Shown in pieces: positions 49,970-59,719 of a stretch of 64,000 bases of DNA. The stretch lies in assembly GCF_026262505.1 (NCBI RefSeq), contig NC_067206.1, positions 16,450,641 through 16,514,640 of the forward strand. Reading direction: 5' to 3'. The stretch is from Trichomonas vaginalis G3 (taxonomy: Eukaryota; Parabasalia; Trichomonadida; Trichomonadidae). Position numbers and translations under genes: made by a program. The notes beneath the pieces were generated by a model. It was not told the DNA's origin, searched no databases, and saw only the letters and a program-made list of their open reading frames with translations. Within the stretch, counting starts at the first letter, position 1. Every line of letters begins with the position of its first letter.

Positions 49970-51255
49970 TTGATGGGATGAGCTTACTGAGCATAAGCCC
50001 ATCCCATCAAGATATTGCATCAAAACTCTGGCCTTCATCAAGGCCAGAGTTCATAATTCATCACCTCAGTGCCAAGTTCCTCGAAGGTCGTCCTCATTAG
50101 GATCGATCCGAGAGGAACTTGGCACTGAATGAAATTCACAAGCTCTGGCCTCAGAAAATGCCAGAGCTTCGCAAGCAATCCTCGGGGCTGGTTTCCTCAA
50201 AGACCGCCCTGATTCGGGGCGGCCGGAGAGGAATCCAGTCCCGAGAGAGCGTTTATAGGAAGTTCTGGCCTTTTTCTGAGACCAGAGCCTGCAAATACAA
50301 TCCTCAGGGCCGAGTTTGAGGAGATCGTCCGCATTTTTGACGATCCCTCTCCTCTCGGCCCTGAAAGACCAATAGACAAAGGTTCTGGCCTCAACAGGAA
50401 CCAGGGCCTCGCATACAATTCTCATGGCCGGCTTTCTCAAATGCCGTCCTGATCTAGGGCGGCAGGAGAGAAGTCCGGCCCTGGGAAGCAGTAAATTCGA
50501 AGCTCTGGTCTCTGCAGAGGCCATGGCCTGCAAATACCATCCTCAGGGCCGAGTTTTGCGATGATAGTCCACATGATAGACCGTCTCGCAAGAACTCGGC
50601 CCTGGAAGACATAAAATCACAGGCTCTGACCTCAGCAGGGATCAGAGTCTCGCTTACAATCATCAGGGCCGGCTTTCTCAAATGCCGTCCTGATCTAGGG
50701 CGGCAGGAGAGAAGTCCGGCCCTGGGAAGCAGTAAATTCGAAGCTCTGGTCTCTGCAGAGGCCATGGCCTGCAAGTACAATCCTCATGGTGTAGTTTCGA
50801 CCTGATTGTCCCTCATGAGGACGACCAAGTTAAAACTCTGCCATGAAAGAAAGGAACATGCATGCTCTGGATCCTTATGAGGCCAAGGCTTCCAATACAT
50901 TCCTAGAGGCCGAGTTTTCTGAGAATTTCCACATCACGGACAATTCTCAGCGGAATCCGGCCCTTGGGATCATTAAATACGAAGCTCTAGCCTTTCTTGA
51001 TGCCAGAGTCTGCAAGGTTAATCCTCAGGGCTGAGTTTGAGGGAGATCACCATTATCAAGGACGGTCTCCTCTCTCCTCAGCCCTGAAACACCTACGGAT
51101 ACAGGATCTGGCTGTTGCTGAGGCCAAAGCTTCGCTTCCTAATCTCAGGGCCGTTTTTCTCAATTGCCGTCTTGTTCTTGGCGGCAGGAGAGGAATCCAG
51201 CCCTGGAATCGATAAATACGAATCTGTGGCCTCATTATAGACCAGAGTCTGCAAT
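49970..51255. repeat. GC-rich array of paired hairpins, about 11 units of 120 bp
   Basis: A short hairpin of the type CTCTGGCCT-loop-AGGCCAGAG recurs at about 50013, 50132, 50262, 50382, 50501, 50623, 50742, 50862, 50983, 51104 and 51224, a period of 119-122 (once 130). Between them lie longer hairpins such as AGGGCCGAG ... CTCGGCCCT or GCCAAGTTCCTC ... GAGGAACTTGGC. The arms differ between units while pairing is kept. The array begins with GATGGGATGAGCTTA. Composition is far above the genome. Frames through it are incidental. Confidence 0.9.
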
Positions 51256-51726
51256 TTATTTTATATAATATTTTTTTTATTTATTATTTTTTTTCAATGA
51301 TTTGTTTTTAAAGATTATTGGTACAGTATCTTTTAATATTTAAGTAAAATAGCAAAATACCCTTTGAAAAACTATTGTCAGACAATATTTTATAATCTCT
51401 ATATTCATTCATAAAAAAAATACGTCTAGTAATGCTCTGCATAAGTGGACAATAAAGTAATAAGATTGCTCTTTTATATAATAGAATGCAATTGCTCATT
51501 TATTAAGGATATATTTGTAATCAATTGTGATCTATTTAAGAAAAATAAGAAAACAGCACCAAATTCATATAGATGCATCTGTATATTCTATATTTTATAG
51601 CTGCACTATTACAATTGTTGAAACTAAATCCCAATATTCTCCGCTCATTAATTGATGAAAAAGTGATAAAAATTTGAGAGGTCATATTAAAAAAAAGTCA
51701 CTTTTTAATATAGACTCAATAATAAT

Positions 51727-52770
51727 TCTACAAAGTTTGATTATAATAATATATTTTCTCAAAATAGCACCCTATGTAGATAAATATTGTTTATTATTTA
51801 GAATTTGGAATTATAAAAATTTATTTATGCATAAAAACATTTTCAACAAGTTCAAAATACTATATTAGCACTGTTGAGCGCTATATTGTCAAAAACTTAA
51901 TCAAATGACCAAGATAATTTATGGTAAATATACAATTTGCTCAGTAATTATTTTTTTGGAAAAATTCGACTTATATAATCCATGTTGTGAAGAGTGTATG
52001 TCAAAATTATAGCCTCAATGCTTTTAACATTATAATGATAGATTTTAGCAATTGTGATGGATCTTATATGGTGTAAAGTGAATATTATTGTAAATTATTT
52101 CTGGTTATGAACTGATAAAAGGAAAAAACTATTCATCCACTAATTTGAAATTCAAAAATTCAATTTCAAGGACTATTATTAAAGACTAGTAAACATAGTT
52201 TGATTCTGAAATCATTCTTTGCCTATAAAAAGTTCTTTCAAGAAGGTTTCTCTATGAAAGTTCACATTCCCATTCATACTAAAAATATTGCACTTTTCTA
52301 ATTTGCCGTGTCAAATGTCAGGCGGGAGGCTATCAACTAATTAAAGATTAAATAATGTTATTATATATTGAAATAAAAATACGATAGAATGTCAGGCGAA
52401 AATGAGGGAAAAAGTGCGAAAAAGTGGCTTTTCAGTTTACAATTTTTAGTTGATACACCTCTAAAACTATATTACTCAGTTTTCATGCATAAGATCAACA
52501 GACAAGGAGCAATTGTAGCTATATAGACAGATTACGATTTGAAACATAATGAAATATTAAATTTTTTCTAAATTGTTCTGAATCATAATGATTGTATTTA
52601 AATTCTTAATTATGAAATGCACAAATAAATCGAACTTAGTATGTGACACATTCTGTATGATCTCTACTCATAACATGATATGTTGCTGAAATTCAATATC
52701 AATTATGAAGCAAAGAACATTATCTCTACAAGAACAAGGATTTTTAAAGCTAGGATAATCTATACATCAA
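51727..52770. other. host intergenic DNA
   Basis: About 1 kb of AT-rich DNA between the transposon and the thioredoxin gene. No gene, RNA or repeat that I can support. Confidence 0.6.
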
Positions 52771-52839
52771 TGTGTTCATTCATCGATCCAAGTGCCAAAA
52801 AAAAATTTTTTTGAAAGAATTTTTTTTTCTAATCAAATA

Positions 52840-53190
52840 ATGGATCACCCAACCAATTTAACTCTCTTCAATGGCACATATGATGAATTAACATCTGTTG
52901 TAGGTTCCGCAAATGGTCTTGTTGTTGCTGTCTTTGGAGCTCAATGGTGTCCTCCTTGCAAGAGATACGCAGACTTTCTTCCACAGATTGCCATGGAATT
53001 TGCGAAAGTAACATTCTTACAGATCAACACTGATGAAGCAGTTGAAGTAGTTCAACATTATGGAATATTTTCTATTCCTCATACAAAATTCTTGAAGGCT
53101 GGTCAAGGAAATCAAATCCAAGAACTTGCAGCTATTACCGGATTCGATATTTCGCAAATAAGAGCTAAAATCCAACAATATGGAAATTAA
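52840..53190 (+). CDS. thioredoxin
   Basis: 116 residues. Start chosen at the ATG at 52840 (MDHPTNLTLFNGTYDEL); codons upstream of it only read the poly-T leader. The active site is AQWCPPCKRYADFLP (residues about 34-48), with the later cis-Pro in FSIPHTKFLKAG and a central FLQINTDEAVEVVQHYG. WCPPC differs from the classical WCGPC at one position and resembles thioredoxin-related proteins. It would reduce disulphides in the cytosol or hydrogenosome; no targeting presequence is obvious. A possible initiator TCATTC lies about 65 bases upstream. Intact host gene. Confidence 0.8.
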   Translation: MDHPTNLTLFNGTYDELTSVVGSANGLVVAVFGAQWCPPCKRYADFLPQIAMEFAKVTFLQINTDEAVEVVQHYGIFSIPHTKFLKAGQGNQIQELAAITGFDISQIRAKIQQYGN

Positions 53191-53953
53191 TTTAAGAAAT
53201 AACAAAACTTTTACAGCTTGCCACCTATGTGAAATGTTCTAGAACTAAATAAATAAACTATACAACTCTATAAATAACTATTACTTTTATATTTTTAATT
53301 TGAAATTTTAATATTAGCTTTGCACATAACAATAATATATTCTTGGATCTGATATCTTTCATATATTCATTCTATATTCTTTATTTTGAGTCAATTGATT
53401 TTTGTTTTGAATCTAATCAGGCTCTTCATGGAAGAAATCATAATTTCATTACAAAAACATATTAAAAGGATGTTTGGTCATCAATTTGTCTAATTTTTTT
53501 TAAATTAAATGCTCTTATCATGTTGTTAAGGATGGTATCTCACTGATACCTGAATAAAAACTTTGTAAAGAGGTAAAAACCTGTCAATGAATATGATGAG
53601 ATAAATAAGAGATTATCTACATGGATTTCTTCATTTGCAATTGCTTGGTTGTCACAAATGCTTGTAATGTTAATTTTGTCTCATGAAAATATGTATATGC
53701 AAGTAAGACTCCATCCTTAATGTAAAGAATAGGGATGTCCCAACATATCAGCATATTACTGCCCAATATAACAGTAATTAGGTTAGCATTTGTGTTATAA
53801 AGTACTCCATTTTCCTCTATGCCTTGCGAATTGCTCAGTGAGATACATCTCAAACGATTGCTTTATTTTAAATAAACTCAATTCTTTGCTGATCTTATAT
53901 ATAATAAGTAAAAAAAATTGACTATTATCCAAATTAGGGCAAATAATTTCTTT
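53191..53953. other. host intergenic DNA
   Basis: AT-rich. A minus-strand frame at 53617-53853 contains SLSNSQGIEENGVLYNTNAN, faintly like a BspA leucine-rich repeat, but is too short and isolated to call. Nothing else seen. Confidence 0.5.
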
Positions 53954-56900
53954 TTATTTCAATGATAAAACAAGAGATTTGAGAATCAAATTATATCTGT
54001 AAGGATCGAATAGATTTGCATCATTCTCAAATGTACTTTTATCAGCACGAGAAATGAACATACAAATCCATTTCAAGAGATTATTTGTAGATAATGCATC
54101 TCCAACAATTGTTCTTGCGTATTGTTTTGGAGGTAATTTCTTAGCTTTTTTCACAGTTATTTCCAATTCGATGTCTTTGTATTCTTTAGAAACAGCTGAA
54201 ACGAAATCAAGCAAATCTATTTTAAGTCCATCAAACAAACAGTCCGAAACTGTTTTAACAAATATTTCATGGTTTTCTTTCGCATTCGGTAAATCGATCA
54301 TTGTTCTGTAACTAAACGCTTTCTTAGAGTATTTGTTGATGATTTCTTCATCAATAGAAATAGATGCAGACAAAACAAATGTATGATAAACTACTAATGG
54401 TTCTAACAAATCAATAATTGTTTCTAAAACATTATCATTCTTCAATAAACTACTTTCATTGTAATTATCATCAATCCATGTCCATTTTCTTCTTATTATT
54501 CTAAAAAATGGTAAAATGAATTTGTCATTCAATCCATAAATACAAAAATTGAATATTTGTAAAGTTATGTCACTTTTTCTACAAAATTCATCAATTTCTT
54601 TTTCATATGATGGCAGAATTGATTTTATAGACTCCAAAGACATTCCTTCTTTTCTGTCGTTTAGAAATAGTGATGTCAAAAGTGGAGTCAACTTCAAACT
54701 GTCAATTTCTTCTCTGTGGACTGACAATCCTGAAATTCTCATTGATTGGACTGTTCTACTCAATTCTTCGATAAATGGACAATTTGGTTTTTCAGATTTC
54801 GTTGGTTTGAAGTTGATTTTGTTCTCTTCAAACAAAAGTGAAGTGTCAAATTCGAATTTACTTGTCATTTTTGAAAAGTTATGTTCATTGATGATTCCAA
54901 TTCCTTCAAATGACGGTTTTGTAAATTTGTCAGAAATTCGATCGTTATCGTCTTGAAATTCTGACAAAGAATTTGACAAAATGTTTTCGATTTCGGATTG
55001 AGTGAAATCTACTGTTGATGGCTTGACAAATAATGATAAATTCTCCGTGAAATTTTCTTTCTTTGAAATTTTTTGAGAAAATGTCACTTTTTCATTCAAA
55101 TCTAAATATTTCACATCTGATGCATCAGGAACAAGGTCTTCCTCATAAATATGACCGAATTGAATCTGTTGGTTTTCTTCTGGTTTGAATTTAAATGGCT
55201 TTCCTTCAAAAGGAGAAATGTAATAATAATCTGGAGGAAGTTCACTTTTTGTCACTTCACTTTTGTCAGAAATAATTTCATTTTGTTGTTTCTCTTCATT
55301 TTGACCGTTTTCTACAATTTCTTCTCCAGAAATTTGATTTGTTTCTGATTTTTCTTTTTTGTTATCATTTGTTTCTGAAATTTCTTGTTTGATATCATTG
55401 GCTTCAGAGATTTCTGGTTTCTTGACATCTATTTCTTCTTTTTCTGGTTTTTTAACATTTATTCCAGAAATTTCTGGTTTGCTTTCCTTTGTTTCTTCTT
55501 TTTCTGTTTTTTTGACATTTGTTTCTGATTTTTCTGGTTTGTTATCATTTGTTTCGGAATTATTTATTGGTTCTTTTGGTTTTTGTGGTTTCTCGTACAA
55601 AACCTTAATTTCTGAATTTTCTTCTTTTTTATCTTTGATTTCTACAACTTTTATTGGTTCTTCTTCTTTAACAACATGTGGTTTTTGATACAATACTTTG
55701 ATTTCAGGAGATTTTTCTTCTTTGATTTTAATTTCCGATTTATCTTCTTTTTTATCTTTGTTTTCAGATAAAATTTGGTTATTTACTTGTTTGTTTTCTG
55801 GAACATGAACTTCTTTTTCTTTTTCAGAAATTTCTTGTTTTTCTTCTTTAATTTCATTTTTATCTTTAGAAATTTCTTCTTTTTGTTCATTTTGTTTTGT
55901 ATTTTGTGGTTTCTCATACAAAACTTTGACTTTTTGGTCTGTTTCTGAGTTATTTATTGGTTGTTCTTTTGTTGTTTGTTTTTCTTTTGTATTTTGATTT
56001 GGTTTATCACTGCTTTCATCTGAATCATAGTATTCATTATCGGAACTTTCTGATGAAACTTGAGGTAATTCTTTTGGATTTTCTTCATTTTTAATTATTT
56101 CTTCTTGTTTCTTTTGTGTTTGTTCTTCAGATGATTTATTTTTAGTGTTTTCTTCTTGTTTCTTTTGTGTTTGTTCTTCAGATGATTTATTTTTAGTGTT
56201 TTCTTCTTGTTTCTTTTGTGTTTGTTCTTCAGATGATTTATTTTTAGTGTTTTCTTTTGGTTCTTCTTCTTTTTTAGGTTCTGGATTTGTAATTTTCGGA
56301 GTTTCTTTTGTAACTGGTTTTTCTACAGGATAAAGTTTATTCATTTGTGCAAGAGTAATAAAAGCATGGAAAGTAGATAAGAATTCCATCATTTCTTCGA
56401 TAGATCCGCACTTGATATGAATAGATTGTGAAACTGGTTGATTTGCGTCTCTAAATACAAAAGATTGACTGAATACGGATTGGTTTCCGAGCTTTGTAAT
56501 TTCTAATTCTGTAGAAAGAACGATATTTTTCGTGATTTCGGTTAGAATTCCGGCATTTTCATGTCCAGCTGCAAAGAAATGCAACTGAAATTCCCACTTT
56601 GCTAGTTTTTGTATAACTGCGAAACATTTAAGTGCTTCCTTTTCTCCAGGAAGAAGAGCGAGAAATTGTCCATCTGCAGTGATATTTCCTGGTTTCAGAT
56701 CTGAAACAATACGTATATATGAATTAAATATGTCTAGGAATTTTTCTTTGAATCTCTCGAAATCTTTTGAGTGTTTGAATTCGAAATTGAAAATATATTG
56801 ATTTAGCTTGTCTATTGAAGCCATAACTAATGTGGACTTATGTGCATCATAATCATTGATTTGATATAGCATTCCATGAAGTAAAAATGTGCAATTTCGT

Positions 56901-57064
56901 GGTTGATTTTTATAAAAAACAAGAAAAGGTCCTACAAGATCGATATTATAAACTCCGCTAAGTTTTTTAGTCTTGGTATTTATGGTTACATCTGAAAAAG
57001 TGCTGTTTCCCATGCTGGAAAAGATTTTCGGAGGATTCAGCATTTTTCTTACGATATCGAGCAT
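53954..57064 (-). CDS. 1,036-residue protein with PH-like N-terminus and acidic repeats
   Basis: N-terminal 230 residues look like one or two PH-type domains (SGVYNIDLVGPFLVFYKNQ; KWEFQLHFFAAGHENAG). Residues about 265-640 are Lys/Glu-rich low complexity with three exact copies of a 17-residue repeat (NTKNKSSEEQTQKKQEE) and further short repeats (EISETNDNKxEKSET, VLYEKPQ). The C-terminal 300 residues form a helical domain (LHTPLLTSLFLNDRKEG style, IRRKWTWIDDNYNESSL, FVSAVSKEYKDIELEITVKK). Probably a membrane-associated scaffold; no named family recognised. Intact; divergent from the NOT4-like gene 106 bases away. Confidence 0.6.
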   Translation of the reverse strand: MLDIVRKMLNPPKIFSSMGNSTFSDVTINTKTKKLSGVYNIDLVGPFLVFYKNQPRNCTFLLHGMLYQINDYDAHKSTLVMASIDKLNQYIFNFEFKHSKDFERFKEKFLDIFNSYIRIVSDLKPGNITADGQFLALLPGEKEALKCFAVIQKLAKWEFQLHFFAAGHENAGILTEITKNIVLSTELEITKLGNQSVFSQSFVFRDANQPVSQSIHIKCGSIEEMMEFLSTFHAFITLAQMNKLYPVEKPVTKETPKITNPEPKKEEEPKENTKNKSSEEQTQKKQEENTKNKSSEEQTQKKQEENTKNKSSEEQTQKKQEEIIKNEENPKELPQVSSESSDNEYYDSDESSDKPNQNTKEKQTTKEQPINNSETDQKVKVLYEKPQNTKQNEQKEEISKDKNEIKEEKQEISEKEKEVHVPENKQVNNQILSENKDKKEDKSEIKIKEEKSPEIKVLYQKPHVVKEEEPIKVVEIKDKKEENSEIKVLYEKPQKPKEPINNSETNDNKPEKSETNVKKTEKEETKESKPEISGINVKKPEKEEIDVKKPEISEANDIKQEISETNDNKKEKSETNQISGEEIVENGQNEEKQQNEIISDKSEVTKSELPPDYYYISPFEGKPFKFKPEENQQIQFGHIYEEDLVPDASDVKYLDLNEKVTFSQKISKKENFTENLSLFVKPSTVDFTQSEIENILSNSLSEFQDDNDRISDKFTKPSFEGIGIINEHNFSKMTSKFEFDTSLLFEENKINFKPTKSEKPNCPFIEELSRTVQSMRISGLSVHREEIDSLKLTPLLTSLFLNDRKEGMSLESIKSILPSYEKEIDEFCRKSDITLQIFNFCIYGLNDKFILPFFRIIRRKWTWIDDNYNESSLLKNDNVLETIIDLLEPLVVYHTFVLSASISIDEEIINKYSKKAFSYRTMIDLPNAKENHEIFVKTVSDCLFDGLKIDLLDFVSAVSKEYKDIELEITVKKAKKLPPKQYARTIVGDALSTNNLLKWICMFISRADKSTFENDANLFDPYRYNLILKSLVLSLK

Positions 57065-57170
57065 TCAATTTTTATTTAAATATACAGATTTATAGATACA
57101 TCATTTTTAAATAGATTTTAGAAATTCAGAAATCATTCAAAAATTGTCACTTTTCAGGATTTATGAAAAA
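57065..57170. promoter_or_regulatory. divergent promoter with initiator for the NOT4-like gene
   Basis: TCACTTTTC at 57147 matches the trichomonad initiator TCA(C/T)(T/A); its A is 22 bases before the ATG at 57171. The opposite gene starts at 57064 after an AT-rich stretch without a clear initiator close by. Confidence 0.6.
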
Positions 57171-58094
57171 ATGAATATTATTACTTGTGCGCAATGTGGT
57201 AAGCAAATAGGCTCAAATGAAGGATATTTGAAATGTCGACAGTGTCATTCTTGCATATGTTCCAATTGTAATAAAAATAAAAATGATTTGTCGAATAAAT
57301 TGTGTCCAAAATGCCTTCAAAATTCTGATACTTCATCTCCACAGAAAGATACGCCTAAAATAGAAATGCCTTCCACATCATCACACCTTGTTGACGTTAG
57401 AGTTATCCAAAGAGACTTAGTTTACGTTGTTGGGCTGCCTATACAATATGCTAACGAAGATACACTTCTCAAATATGAATACTTCGGCCAATACGGTCCT
57501 ATTAAAAAGATAGTTGTGAATGCTTCTCATGTTCATTCTTCAGGAAATCAGACACAGTCTGTCAGTGCATATGTAACATTTAGAAATTGTGAAGACGCTC
57601 TTGAATGTATTTACTCTCTTGAATCATTTTCGCTTGATGGAAGTGCAATGAAAGCTTCATTTGGAACAACTAAGTACTGCTCTGCCTTTTTAAGAGGCCA
57701 ACCATGTACTAATCCAGACTGTATGTATTTGCATCAATGCGGAGAACCAGCTGATAGTTTTAGCAAAGATGAAATTACTGGTAGCTGCTGTCGATTTGTT
57801 GACATGACAAGACCAACTAGGCCAAAGGATTACTTGGATTATCCTCAACAGGATGCACGTCCAACGATTTTACCTCCTAGAAGACTTTTAAAGAAGGAAA
57901 TTTCACCTAAGAAACAAAAGAATGAAAAAAGCTACGTTCTCAACCTTTTGTCTCAAGATTCTATTGATGATGACGACGAAATTTATGTTGATTCTCCAAA
58001 AATATCTTTAGCAACTCAACTTAATCTGCAAAAGAACTCATTTAGAGCAATATTTAATACTTTATCTAGAGTTTCTGATTTGGATGATTTTTAA
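57171..58094 (+). CDS. NOT4-like RING-RRM-zinc finger protein (CCR4-NOT ubiquitin ligase)
   Basis: 307 residues. Start set at the ATG at 57171 because the initiator precedes it. A C4C4-type RING finger lies at about 6-52 (CAQCGKQIG, CRQCHSCICSNC, LCPKCLQ), an RRM at about 75-170 (LVYVVGLPIQYANED, YFGQYGPIKKIVV, AYVTFRNCEDALECI) and a C3H1 finger at about 178-196 (CSAFLRGQPCTNPDCMYLH). This order is diagnostic for NOT4/CNOT4, an E3 ligase of the CCR4-NOT complex acting in mRNA decay and translation quality control. Intact. Confidence 0.9.
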   Translation: MNIITCAQCGKQIGSNEGYLKCRQCHSCICSNCNKNKNDLSNKLCPKCLQNSDTSSPQKDTPKIEMPSTSSHLVDVRVIQRDLVYVVGLPIQYANEDTLLKYEYFGQYGPIKKIVVNASHVHSSGNQTQSVSAYVTFRNCEDALECIYSLESFSLDGSAMKASFGTTKYCSAFLRGQPCTNPDCMYLHQCGEPADSFSKDEITGSCCRFVDMTRPTRPKDYLDYPQQDARPTILPPRRLLKKEISPKKQKNEKSYVLNLLSQDSIDDDDEIYVDSPKISLATQLNLQKNSFRAIFNTLSRVSDLDDF

Positions 58095-58630
58095 CACTAG
58101 CAAAATCAATATATATCTTTATTATACACTATATAATGATTTATAATAACTTTTTCCCGACCAAAAACATCCTCTTTTTGCCTTAGAAAGTTTGGATGTC
58201 AAAAAAAAATATGAAAAATACGTAAATTTTCAAACATAATGGTTATTACATTATGACAATGAAACCAATGATTTTAGTAATAACCATTCAATCTCTAGTA
58301 TTATAATCAACAAAGAATAATATCAATATAAAAATTTTGATTGTTATAAACTGGTTTCCAAGTCCTTTGTTGTGAAACTTTTAAACGAGTTTATTAATAA
58401 ACCCAAAAATGTATTAATTAACTAAATTATTTTGAACTAGGCTTTTTTTAGCCATATTTTAACATTGATTAGTATATTGGATTTACAACAAAGTTGCAAA
58501 TCTGTTTCAATTATATGTTTGTTCTTAAGATAATGTTATGTGAGCATATATTAATAAAATATTTTTTTTTAAATTTGATCAATAAATTAGATGATCAGAT
58601 TGTAGGAGGAGCAAAGTTTGTCTTACTAAT
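58095..58630. other. host intergenic DNA
   Basis: AT-rich spacer between convergent genes; no feature recognised. Confidence 0.6.
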
Positions 58631-59189
58631 TTATGAAATTTCTGATCTAGCATTGTTTTTCTCTTCATCGTTATTCGAATCATCATCATCTTTATGTGCA
58701 AATTTTCTCTTGTAAACAATGAAACAAATAACTCCAATAGCTACAATAACAAGTAAAGCAACAGTCACTCCCACAATAATGCCTGTCTTGTTATTTCCTT
58801 TTTTATTGTCACTATCTTCTTTTTGATCATTAGGATTTTCTTTGTTATCTGGTAGATTATCAGAATTTTCTGGTTGGTTATTAGGATTTTCTGGCTGTTC
58901 ATCAGGAGTTTCTGGTCCAATTTTATGAGTGATTGTCTTTCCACCAATTTGATCCTCAGTATAATTTACAGATGTGATAACTTCCTCGCATGATTTGGCA
59001 TTTTTAAGAAAATCACCTTCAAGTGACTGATACTCCAACTAATGTAACACTATCAGGAATTATTACACTTTTGAGATTAGAACATAAATAAAATATTTTA
59101 CTTTCGATTGACGTTGTGCCACTTGAAAATTCATATGAATCACCTTCCGGACATTCAGAATATGAATATGAAAAAAGGCAAGACAGCAT
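58631..59189 (-). pseudogene. BspA-like surface protein gene, frameshifted
   Basis: Start at 59189, 11 bases after a perfect initiator. Readable order: hydrophobic start (MLSCLFSYSYSECPEG), one BspA-type leucine-rich repeat (YLCSNLKSVIIPDSVT), then after a frameshift near 59040 an extracellular stalk with Pro/Asn/Asp/Glu repeats (PENPNNQPENSDNLPD), a membrane span (GIIVGVTVALLVIVAIGVIC) and a short charged cytoplasmic tail. The family is the large trichomonad BspA-like surface set. It has only one repeat where relatives have many, so it is both shortened and out of frame; a sequencing error could explain the shift. Confidence 0.7.
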
Positions 59190-59205
59190 TCTAAGAAAAT
59201 GAAAT
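59190..59205 (-). promoter_or_regulatory. initiator of the BspA-like gene
   Basis: On the minus strand TCATTTTC (59202 down to 59195) fits the initiator TCA(C/T)(T/A) and lies 11 bases before the ATG, the usual trichomonad distance. Confidence 0.6.
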
Positions 59206-59719
59206 TAAGTGATAGGTTTGAATAGTTTACAAAAAAAGACAATAGGTAATAATCTTCATAAGTTTAGATTTTCATTGAAGAATGATAATAAAATTAGCAT
59301 AACTAGGTTAATACAAATCTGATAAGATCTGCTGTCATTAAACTTTACTTAATTTATTTTATGAATTTTATGTTTTTTCATTAAGTAACTAACTGATGCA
59401 TTTTAAATACTATAAAATCATATAAAAACAATGAATATATGCATTAAATTTCCTAAAACTAAGAAAAAAAAACAATAGAGCTCTAAATTTGAAACATAAC
59501 TTAAAAAACGATAGGTCTGTTATTTGCAACGCAATGAGTATGATCATACTCATTTCTATTATTTTCCAGGGGTTCCCAGTGTAATTACCATAAAACATTT
59601 GAGATAACTCTACATGGCATTTGCCAGCAAATGCCATGTAAAATATAAACAATCATAGTATTTTAATTAAAAAATGAAATAAGAGCAATCAAACATAATA
59701 TTTTATTTAAAAAATTATA
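59206..59719. other. host intergenic DNA with one perfect hairpin
   Basis: No gene. 59611-59640 is a perfect hairpin, TACATGGCATTTG / CAAATGCCATGTA around CCAG, about 80 bases beyond the 3' end of the WD-like gene. It has no T run, so a terminator role is not supported. Confidence 0.6.

Larger units (their letters stand above)
47544..51726. mobile_element. non-autonomous DNA transposon with 9-bp target duplication (Mutator-like?)
   Basis: Terminal inverted repeats of about 65-70 bases, roughly 90 percent identical (GAGTCTATATTAAAAAGTGAC at 47553; its complement ending at 51717), flanked by a perfect 9-base direct repeat AATAATAAT (47544-47552 and 51718-51726). Nine-base duplications with such TIRs point to the Mutator superfamily. 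There is no transposase: the 4.2-kb interior consists of a long palindrome and GC-rich hairpins. It must be moved in trans. Confidence 0.75.

Noticed and set aside
50066-51215. Several open frames through the GC-rich hairpin array
   Set aside because: They exist on both strands, change with the repeat unit and match no protein pattern; palindromic GC-rich DNA simply lacks stops.
53617-53853. Possible BspA-type gene fragment on the minus strand
   Set aside because: Only a vague ENGVLYNTN similarity, no initiator, no signal peptide or membrane anchor.
57144-57170. Longer N-terminus for the NOT4-like protein from a non-ATG codon
   Set aside because: The initiator lies inside that stretch, so the message starts after it; the ATG at 57171 is used.
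59611-59640. Perfect hairpin as a transcription terminator
   Set aside because: No T run, and hairpin terminators are not known for trichomonad mRNA genes.
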